From Clostridia bacterium (GTDB lineage Bacteria; Bacillota; Clostridia; Christensenellales; CAG-138), in the NCBI GenBank assembly GCA_017451295.1, contig JAFSPW010000034.1, positions 1 through 38,293 on the forward strand: DNA of 38,293 nt. Reading direction: 5' to 3'. How positions within the stretch are numbered: the stretch's first letter is position 1; each line of letters opens with the position of its first letter. Below, one piece after another: positions 32,483 to 38,293 of this stretch. The translations under genes were made by a program, and so were the position numbers. Below the pieces are notes generated by a model. The model saw only the letters and a program-made list of their open reading frames with translations, had not been told where the DNA came from and searched no databases.

Positions 32483-32970
32483 AAGACCAGTATCGGCTGA
32501 TTGAATTTAATTTGAACGGCAAGGATGTGGCCTGCATGGTGGACTGCCGCGCCTCCCTGACAGATATGCTGCGGAACGAGTTTCGCTTAACCTCCGTAAA
32601 GAAGGGCTGCGAGGTGGGAGAATGCGGCGCCTGCAATGTGATTATCGATGGAGAGTGCTATAACTCCTGCATATACCTGGCGGTTTGGGCAAGGGGAAAA
32701 CGTATCCGCACATTGGAGAGCTTGCTGGGACCCAACGGGGAACTGTCGGATATTCAGCAGGCGTTCATTGATGAAACAGCTGTACAATGCGGTTTCTGTA
32801 CCCCCGGCTTTATCATGTCCGCCGTGGAGATTCTGGAATCCGGCAAGTTCTATACCCGGGACCAGCTTCGTAAGCTCCTCTCCGGTCATCTGTGCCGCTG
32901 CACAGGCTATGAGAACATTCTAAACGCTGTGGAAAAGACCATGAAGCGGCGCTTGGGAATGGCTGGATAA
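32479..32970 (+). CDS. xdhC: Xanthine dehydrogenase, [2Fe-2S] subunit
   Basis: The 163-residue protein carries two [2Fe-2S] clusters. Cys44, Cys49, Cys52 and Cys64 form the plant-ferredoxin-type cluster (GCEVGECGACNV). Cys104, Cys107, Cys139 and Cys141 form the second (QCGFCTPGF, HLCRCTGYENI). All eight ligands are present. It is coupled to xdhB by an ATGA overlap with GGAGGT 8 bases upstream. It ends the operon, followed by an intrinsic terminator. Confidence 0.95.
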   Translation: MKDQYRLIEFNLNGKDVACMVDCRASLTDMLRNEFRLTSVKKGCEVGECGACNVIIDGECYNSCIYLAVWARGKRIRTLESLLGPNGELSDIQQAFIDETAVQCGFCTPGFIMSAVEILESGKFYTRDQLRKLLSGHLCRCTGYENILNAVEKTMKRRLGMAG

Positions 32971-32988
32971 CACAAAGGAGATTAAGCA

Positions 32989-33024
32989 AGAACACGTCAG
33001 CATATCCTGACGGGTTCTGTTTTT
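32989..33024 (+). terminator. Intrinsic terminator of ade-xdhABC
   Basis: AGAAC-AC-GTCAG (32989-33000) pairs with CTGAC-G-GTTCT (33007-33018), with a small asymmetric bulge, followed by GTTTTT. The U-run reaches the stop codon of the convergent lipoprotein gene. Confidence 0.75.
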
Positions 33025-34853
33025 CAGTTTCTCTTTCCAAAACCACCACGGCCGTCTTTTCCGCCGGGACCGCCTTGCCCACCGCCGGGTTCGCCGCCAT
33101 TACCCATATCGCCTCCAAAGCCGCCACGACCGCCAAAGCCGCCGCGCATATCGCTATAATACAGGCTATTTTCGAAGTTGAAGGCAGCGCGGCTGTTGTC
33201 ACATGTAATGGTGTAGCTATTGCCCTGAGCTAAGCTGGGGGACGAATACACAGCGCATTGGAAGCTCTTGCTGGTTGTGAAGGTAAAGTTGCTGCCATCG
33301 TCCACGGTGATGGTTGAGCCAGCGTTGCCGGAGATATTTACCAAGGCCGCACATTGACTGCCGCTGTTGAAATTGACTGCCATGCCGCTGGCACCAATGG
33401 CAAGGACCGTTCCACCGGTAATGCTGGCTTCGTATCCGCCGCCATCGCCAAAGTCAAGAGCGCCGTTGCCGCTGTTGGTGGGCCCTTCCACAATGGTGGT
33501 TCCTCCGGTCACGTACAGAGAGCCGTTGGAATCCAATCCATCCCCGGAAGAGTTTACGTAGATATTGCCGCCATGTATGTACAGTGTTCCAGTGGATGAG
33601 GAACCCCATCGTCTCCCCCATCCTTCCGTGGACTGGCTGTCAGAACCGCCTGCGGCATTGATACCGTCGTCGCTGGCAAATACAGAAACATCTCCCCCGT
33701 TTATGGTAACCACATAGGCTTCCAGCCCTTCATAACTTTTGTCGATGCAGACAGCGCCGTCTTCAATGGTCAGCGCATTGTCGGCATGGATGCCGTCATC
33801 CCCGGACAAAAGGGTCAAACTGCCTCCATTGACCGTAACGTCATGACCGGAGTGGAGCGCATCATCGCCGCTGTTGATGCTGATTTCGGTTCCGTTTTGC
33901 AGGATATCGCCATCGCATTTGATACCTTTTCTGGAGGTGCTGTCATTTTTTGCGCTTGCCTGAGTGGAGATGTTAATCTTTCCTCCATCCAAGCGAATGT
34001 ACCCCGCAAAGGAATCACCGTCGGTACCCACATCTATGCCGTCATAGCCGGCATCTATCTTGACGGTGCCGCTGCCCATATACAGGTAACTGTCCCCCTC
34101 CTTGTTGCTCACCTGTATGCCGTCGTGGCCGGTGGTGATGGAAAGGTCGGCGTTGGCAAGGCGCAGGGAGTCCCCGGCCTTCAATCCGATGGACTGGGCA
34201 TCTACATTGATGCTTGCCCCAGTAATCTTCAAATCATCATTGCAAACGATGCCATGCAAAGCGGATGAAACATGAAGTGATCCAGGACCGTTGATGGTGA
34301 GGTCATCCTTAGAATAGATAGCACCGTCCACCTTTGTGCTGCTGTTTGTATTGGTGAAGATTAGGTTGTTTTCCCCTTCACAAACGATGATCAGCTTATC
34401 GCAAGCGTCCACTCGAATGCAGGCATCTGCGCTGTTGGTCATGGATACGGAATCCAGAATGAGATAAATGTTCCCGGTCTCCTCCTCATCATCGACCGCA
34501 ATGGTCACATCCTGAGAAGTCCCCGTAACACGATATATGCCCTTAGTGGTAATCGTCACCTCCGCCCCGGAGCTGCCTTTGCTTTCATCCGAGATTGTTC
34601 CGGCATTCCCGTCCAAAACAATGACGGCATCCGGCGTCTCATCGGAAACATCCTTCGTATCGCTCCCGGAAAAATAGTCCGTGCTTTCAATGACGGACAC
34701 CTTATCCGCAGATGCTGTCTTAGAAGCAGCAGTGGGCGCTTCGGTGCTCTGCTGCTGTTTCTGTTCTGGCAGCGGGATGGCACACGCCGTGAGCGCGGCG
34801 GATAACAAGAGAGCGATTGTGCATCGAAATAGAGCAGTATTGTTATGTTTCAA
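33024..34853 (-). CDS. Carbohydrate-binding beta-helix lipoprotein (Cthe_2159/DUF4353-like)
   Basis: The 609-residue secreted protein has a lipoprotein signal with lipobox LTAC and Cys24, then a Ser/Thr-rich linker. A long repetitive region follows with strands such as GDDALHSGHDVTVNGGSL, GDDGIHADNALTIEDGAV and SSGDGLDSNGSLYVTGGT. This is the pattern of a parallel beta-helix like Cthe_2159, a family with a member reported to bind pectin-type sugars. The C-terminal ~40 residues are Gly-rich (GGFGGRGGFGGDMGNGG). The start is TTG 34853 with AAAGGAG 6 bases upstream. Asp-rich turns may bind calcium. The ligand in this organism is unknown. It has no clear link to the purine genes. Confidence 0.82.
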   Translation of the reverse strand: MKHNNTALFRCTIALLLSAALTACAIPLPEQKQQQSTEAPTAASKTASADKVSVIESTDYFSGSDTKDVSDETPDAVIVLDGNAGTISDESKGSSGAEVTITTKGIYRVTGTSQDVTIAVDDEEETGNIYLILDSVSMTNSADACIRVDACDKLIIVCEGENNLIFTNTNSSTKVDGAIYSKDDLTINGPGSLHVSSALHGIVCNDDLKITGASINVDAQSIGLKAGDSLRLANADLSITTGHDGIQVSNKEGDSYLYMGSGTVKIDAGYDGIDVGTDGDSFAGYIRLDGGKINISTQASAKNDSTSRKGIKCDGDILQNGTEISINSGDDALHSGHDVTVNGGSLTLLSGDDGIHADNALTIEDGAVCIDKSYEGLEAYVVTINGGDVSVFASDDGINAAGGSDSQSTEGWGRRWGSSSTGTLYIHGGNIYVNSSGDGLDSNGSLYVTGGTTIVEGPTNSGNGALDFGDGGGYEASITGGTVLAIGASGMAVNFNSGSQCAALVNISGNAGSTITVDDGSNFTFTTSKSFQCAVYSSPSLAQGNSYTITCDNSRAAFNFENSLYYSDMRGGFGGRGGFGGDMGNGGEPGGGQGGPGGKDGRGGFGKRN

Positions 34854-34931
34854 AAGTTTCTCCTTTCCAACTCTCGGTTATTTTTGTCTCATTATACTGT
34901 GCGTAGCTTAAACAATCCTAAAATGAAACAC

Positions 34932-34954
34932 AAAAAAGACCTCCAAAGGAGGTC
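34932..34954 (-). terminator. Intrinsic terminator of the ADP-ribosylglycohydrolase gene
   Basis: On the minus strand GACCTCC-TTT-GGAGGTC (34954-34938) is followed by TTTTTT (34937-34932). It lies about 18 bases after the stop codon. Confidence 0.9.
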
Positions 34955-34971
34955 GGAATGGGTCGGCATGC

Positions 34972-35943
34972 TTATTCTTGCGGGATGGTGGACAGGCGAA
35001 CGGCATACATGCGAATCAGGTCGCACAGCTCCACCCCGTCTCGCCATTCAATGGGGATAGCGCCGGCACCAAGAGCCATACCCATGATATTGCCGCAGAT
35101 AGATGCGGTGGAATCGGAAGCGCCGCTATGGTTCACAGCTAAGCGAATGGCCTGATCGTAGCTGGTGGGAAAGCTTAAGGCACAGTATACGGCGATGGCG
35201 AGGGCTTCCTCCCCCGTCCAGCCCTCCCCTAATTCGCTGATGGTGACGGCACAGGGACGGCCTTCCTCCACAAGGGCAATGGCTTTTTTTAGGGCAGAGA
35301 CGGTGCTCTGCGCTTCTTCCTTTTCAGAGAGAAAGGAAACAAGGTCGTTGATCCCATCAGGTATGGACTGACCGTAATACAGCTTTTGCAGCAGCAAAGC
35401 AAGCGCTCCCGCAGGAACATAGGCACCTGGATTGCCGTGGGTGATGGCCGCTGTTTTACAGCCAAGCTCATAGGCGTTAGGGAAAACACAGCAAGGAGCG
35501 GCACGCATAACGCCACCGCTGCTGCGGCTGTTGTTTAAGGGGTTCTCCACAGTGCCCATAATGCCGCGGCTAAGACTGGAAAGACAGGTGTTACCCGGAG
35601 AGCGAGTGGCAAACAAGGCCTTCTCCCGCAACAGACCCCCTTCATATTTTGCACCGGGCACTTTCTCCCCCGTTTGGGTATAGTACCAGCGCAGATAAGA
35701 GCGATACACACAGGCAACGGGGTCCTTCCCGGTTTTATTAGATAACAACAGCCCCTCTGCCGTAAACAGGGTCATCTGTGTGTCATCGGAAAGCAAAGCA
35801 CTTTTGGAAAGGTCCCTGACGCCGGCACCGCCCAGATGATACACGATGTCGTCATACCGCAAGAACTCCACCGGATACCCCATGGCATCCCCAATGGCCC
35901 CGCCCAACAGGCAGCCAATCATGCGGCTTTTCTTCGTTGGCAT
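34972..35943 (-). CDS. ADP-ribosylglycohydrolase family protein
   Basis: The 323-residue protein belongs to the ARH/DraG fold, removing ADP-ribose from proteins or small molecules. Metal-binding motifs are present at both ends: GCLLGGAIGDAMGYP and SDDTQMT near the N-terminus, and NHSGASDSTASICGNIMG near residue 275. HGNPGAYVPAGALALLL is also family-typical. ATG 35943 follows AGGAGG (35954-35959) by 10 bases; a start further upstream would place that site inside the gene. It is monocistronic with a clear promoter and terminator. Its target is unknown. Confidence 0.9.
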   Translation of the reverse strand: MPTKKSRMIGCLLGGAIGDAMGYPVEFLRYDDIVYHLGGAGVRDLSKSALLSDDTQMTLFTAEGLLLSNKTGKDPVACVYRSYLRWYYTQTGEKVPGAKYEGGLLREKALFATRSPGNTCLSSLSRGIMGTVENPLNNSRSSGGVMRAAPCCVFPNAYELGCKTAAITHGNPGAYVPAGALALLLQKLYYGQSIPDGINDLVSFLSEKEEAQSTVSALKKAIALVEEGRPCAVTISELGEGWTGEEALAIAVYCALSFPTSYDQAIRLAVNHSGASDSTASICGNIMGMALGAGAIPIEWRDGVELCDLIRMYAVRLSTIPQE

Positions 35944-35977
35944 TGGTTCCTTCCCTCCTAACAATATATTTTAACGC

Positions 35978-36006
35978 AGTATAACACATGTTCACAGATT
36001 ATTCAA
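35978..36006 (-). promoter_or_regulatory. Promoter of the ADP-ribosylglycohydrolase gene
   Basis: On the minus strand TTGAAT (36001-36006) and TATACT (35978-35983) lie 17 bases apart, with the start expected near 35971. Confidence 0.65.
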
Positions 36007-36126
36007 TTATTTTTACAAAAAAAGGAATATGTTGAGGTGCTTCATTTTCAACACGCAATATATGGGATTTCGTTTACAACCCAATCCTCACTATCGCAGG
36101 CTGTAAATTCTTAATCTTCTTATATA

Positions 36127-36159
36127 TTTAATTGGCCTCCAAATCGGAGGCCAATTAAA
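36127..36159. repeat. 14-bp perfect hairpin in the intergenic region
   Basis: TTTAATTGGCCTCC (36127-36140) and its exact complement (36146-36159) flank the loop AAATC. It sits between the ADP-ribosylglycohydrolase promoter and the end of the oxidoreductase gene. No U-run of useful length follows on either strand, though the A/T-rich stem base may still help terminate the minus-strand oxidoreductase transcript. The rest of 36007-36126 shows nothing recognisable. Confidence 0.75.
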
Positions 36160-36188
36160 CTGTAAAAACACGCTAATTTGGATACCAA

Positions 36189-36261
36189 TGCACCCCACCT
36201 TGCTTCCCGGGGTGCGTTTAGCCGTGGGCTGGGGTGCATTTCCGGAGAGTGGGGTGCATCG
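36189..36261. mobile_element. Possible terminal remnant of an IS21-type element (repeated GGGGTGCATTT boxes)
   Basis: Three direct copies of a GGGGTGC box start at 36209, 36231 and 36251 (CGGGGTGCGTTT, TGGGGTGCATTT, TGGGGTGCATCG), 20-22 bases apart. One inverted copy (TGCACCCCA) is at 36189-36197. Spaced multiple terminal repeats of this kind are characteristic of IS21-family ends, where the transposase binds. No istA or istB gene is present, so only a scar would remain. It marks the boundary with the A+T-richer DNA to the right. Identification is from pattern only. Confidence 0.4.
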
Positions 36262-36300
36262 ATCAATTCAGTATCAGATGGCTTGAAGGTCGCCACCTTA

Positions 36301-37251
36301 TCAGTCCATCACAACGACAATTTTCCCGTCCACACCTTTTTCTTGCGCTTTGATGGCCTGCTTTATGTCTGAAAAATTAAAGGACGCTCCTATAAAAGGT
36401 GTAATGCTGTGCTCGTCGATAAACGCAAAGATCTTGTCTATGGTTTCCTGTGTGGGATAGTTCGAGAAGAATCCGGTAAGATAACATCCGTTCGGTATTT
36501 CCTTTATCGGATCAAATCCGTTCAGATAGTATTCTCCGCCCAGAATTCCAGTATTACAAACAATTCCTCCATGATAAAGATGCCTGAGGGAATTTCTGAT
36601 GGTCTTCGGACCGACAAGCTCCAATACCTTATTTGCGTAAAACCCGTCCGGTAATGTGTTTGCAGGATCAAGGATAGCATCACAACCGAGATTCGTAATC
36701 AGATGTATTTTTTCTTTTTTATGCGTGGTGCCGTACACCGTGCACCCGAGAGCCTTTGCGATTTGCATGGCGGCATAGCCCAGCGCAGAGGTTGCGCCTC
36801 TGATAAGAAGTATATCGGACGGCTGAAGGTTCAGACACTCAAATAATGAACCCCATGCTGTAAAAAAGGTCTCCGGAATCGCTGCAAGATGTTCTGCGTC
36901 GAGGTTAGAAGAAATGTGAAACACTTTCTGCACAGGCAGGATGGCATATTCTTCATAGGAACCGTTAAAGTTCCTTCCGAGCCCGCCCATCAGAGAACAG
37001 ACCAGATCCCCTTTTTCAAAATCGTCGTCAAGAGAATCCTCAACGATTCCAACACATTCAATACCTGGTACAATCGGCTTTTTGATATACTTTGCACGAA
37101 TTTCATTCACACGAAGTACAAGTTCCGAGTGATTCATGCCAAAGGCCAATATTTTTACGAGTATCCACCCTTTTCTGACTTTAGGCACTTCAATTTCTTG
37201 AAGGACAATATCGTCACTGTTGGTGACATCTTTTAAGACTACAGCTTTCAT
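36301..37251 (-). CDS. Zinc-free medium-chain dehydrogenase (quinone oxidoreductase-like)
   Basis: The 316-residue protein is an MDR-family NAD(P)H oxidoreductase. It has the GroES-like domain (about 1-130, with PKVRKGWILVKILAFGMNHSEL and PIVPGIECVGIVE) and a Rossmann domain with LIRGATSALGYAAMQIAKALGC near residue 150. The Cys/His zinc ligands of alcohol dehydrogenases are absent, as in quinone oxidoreductases. Its start overlaps the radical SAM stop by ATGA, so the two are translated together. Codon use is more A+T-rich than in the genes to the left, suggesting transfer. The substrate may be the product of the radical SAM enzyme, but this is speculation. Confidence 0.88.
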   Translation of the reverse strand: MKAVVLKDVTNSDDIVLQEIEVPKVRKGWILVKILAFGMNHSELVLRVNEIRAKYIKKPIVPGIECVGIVEDSLDDDFEKGDLVCSLMGGLGRNFNGSYEEYAILPVQKVFHISSNLDAEHLAAIPETFFTAWGSLFECLNLQPSDILLIRGATSALGYAAMQIAKALGCTVYGTTHKKEKIHLITNLGCDAILDPANTLPDGFYANKVLELVGPKTIRNSLRHLYHGGIVCNTGILGGEYYLNGFDPIKEIPNGCYLTGFFSNYPTQETIDKIFAFIDEHSITPFIGASFNFSDIKQAIKAQEKGVDGKIVVVMD

Positions 37252-38288
37252 TCCTCAACCTCCATCCAGCACTGCGGATCTGCATCGTACATATTATGTG
37301 TGTATCCGTAGGTGACGGACGGACAGCCGCGACAGTATGCTTTCAGCTTACATTTGCTGCATTTTACAAATTTATCATACTGTCTGTACTCATCGAATTT
37401 GGTTGAAGTCCATAAATCATACAGACTTGTATTCATCACCGAACCTATCTCTGACTCCATTCTTCGACAGGCATAGACCGCTCCCGTCGGGAGGATCGTC
37501 ACGTGGTTACGCCCGCAATTACAACCATCCACAATGGCATTGGAAGGAAGTGTCTCATCCGGGTAGAACAATCCTTTTTCGTATTGATATAAAGTCCACA
37601 GATGATCCTTTAGCTGGTAAGTTGTTTTAGAGTCTTTGTGTGCTGTGTAATGTTCGTAGCACTCGTCCATATATGTCTTATATTCCAGTGGGGTCATGTG
37701 TATATCAGGGTCATGCGCCTTTTCAATGCTCGTCGGGCAATAGCGCCCAACCGCGTATACATCAACGCCGAGTTCATCGACCAAATCTATCAGGGCAGGA
37801 ATCTCCTTGCAGTTTGTTTTGGAAACGGTAGACATGACCGCCGCCCACATTCCTGATTCTTTAATGAGTTTGATTGCCTCAAGCGTAGCCCTGAAGCTGC
37901 CCGGTTTACGGAACATATCGTGCGTTTCTTCCAAACCGTCAAGAGAGACCTGATATTTGACACAGCCAAGGTCATGCATTCTTTTGCAGACGTCCGCAGT
38001 CAGGTGGAACGGATTCCCCATAATGCAGAAACGCAGCTCTTTTTCATGAAAATACTCGAGTAATTTCCAGAAGTCCGGATGAAGGATCGGGTCGCCGCCC
38101 GTGAGATAGATATATGGTGTTCTGTTGATTCTGTCGCAGAAGTCAATGATCTGATCTGTGACATGAACCATATCATCAAAGGGCATTGTGACGAGCGCAG
38201 GGTGCCCTTCAGAAAATATATAGCAATGCTTACACCGCTGATCGCATACGTCAGTGATGTGCCATTGGATCGCAAAATAACTCTTCAT
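37248..38288 (-). CDS. Radical SAM/SPASM domain protein, peptide-maturase-like (possibly ACGX type)
   Basis: The 346-residue protein begins FAIQWHITDVCDQRCKHCY, with Cys15, Cys19 and Cys22 forming the CxxxCxxC radical SAM cluster. The TIM-barrel motif YLTGGDPILHPDFW follows. The C-terminal SPASM region has GCNCGRNHVTILPTGAVYACRR, KCSKCKLKAYCRGCPS and a final DPQCWMEVEE, supplying ligands for auxiliary Fe-S clusters. Such enzymes modify ribosomal peptides or mature proteins. The N-terminal wording resembles the ACGX-system maturases as I remember them, but I cannot confirm it. Only five bases remain upstream, so the start and any precursor peptide are uncertain. It is coupled to the oxidoreductase by an ATGA overlap and is A+T-richer than the rest of the window. 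Confidence 0.85.
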   Translation of the reverse strand: MKSYFAIQWHITDVCDQRCKHCYIFSEGHPALVTMPFDDMVHVTDQIIDFCDRINRTPYIYLTGGDPILHPDFWKLLEYFHEKELRFCIMGNPFHLTADVCKRMHDLGCVKYQVSLDGLEETHDMFRKPGSFRATLEAIKLIKESGMWAAVMSTVSKTNCKEIPALIDLVDELGVDVYAVGRYCPTSIEKAHDPDIHMTPLEYKTYMDECYEHYTAHKDSKTTYQLKDHLWTLYQYEKGLFYPDETLPSNAIVDGCNCGRNHVTILPTGAVYACRRMESEIGSVMNTSLYDLWTSTKFDEYRQYDKFVKCSKCKLKAYCRGCPSVTYGYTHNMYDADPQCWMEVEE

Positions 38289-38293
38289 ACTAA

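Overview
The window looks like chromosomal DNA from an anaerobic, spore-forming member of the Clostridia, perhaps Oscillospirales. The grounds are a SpoIIP-type sporulation amidase, small SipW-like signal peptidase, strong AGGAGG ribosome sites, frequent TTG/GTG starts, G+C-rich codon use, and purine and selenium genes typical of strict anaerobes. The genus cannot be fixed from the sequence alone.

Layout. 1-303 is non-coding and highly structured: a symmetrical array of hairpins separated by GTGAAAT/ATTTCAC 7-mers, a tRNA-T-arm-like hairpin and a 19-bp inverted repeat. 390-1574 is an iron alcohol dehydrogenase. 1823-6850 is a complete BMP-family ABC importer (lipoprotein, ATPase, two permeases), the type that takes up purine nucleosides. 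6912-8358 holds a minimal AraC regulator, a signal peptidase I and a small coiled-coil protein. 8580-11747 holds a DtxR-like metal regulator, a lipase-like membrane protein and a cation efflux protein. 11797-11959 can form a long rod-like RNA on the minus strand, between a DUF3343 gene and a two-way terminator. 11969-16793 is a selenium module: yedE, yedF, DUF3343, a LysR regulator, an EF2568-type cysteine desulfurase and selD. 16973-18407 is a phosphodiester glycosidase-like protein plus a membrane protein. 18412-20733 is the folate pair fhs and fchA. 20808-24204 is mostly housekeeping (spoIIP, M32 carboxypeptidase, rpmE, a membrane protein). 24256-32970 is the purine catabolic core: guaD-mocA-hyuA on the minus strand, divergent from ade-xdhABC on the plus strand. 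33024-35943 holds a beta-helix lipoprotein and an ADP-ribosylglycohydrolase. 36127-38288 looks foreign: a possible IS21-type terminal remnant, then an A+T-richer pair of a quinone-oxidoreductase-like gene and a radical SAM/SPASM gene.

How it fits together (inference from families and layout). Purine nucleosides enter by the BMP transporter. Adenine and guanine are deaminated by Ade and GuaD, and XdhABC interconverts hypoxanthine, xanthine and oxidised purines. The hydantoinase-like HyuA may open a ring. FchA and Fhs could recover the one-carbon unit from formimino-tetrahydrofolate as formate plus ATP, as in purinolytic clostridia. SelD, the desulfurase and YedE/YedF/DUF3343 next to a molybdenum hydroxylase and MocA match the described selenium-dependent molybdenum hydroxylase system, in which selenium serves as a labile cofactor. 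No selA, selB, yqeB or yqeC is seen in the window.

The least explained items are the hairpin array at 1-170, the rod RNA at 11797-11959 and the radical SAM pair at the right edge.
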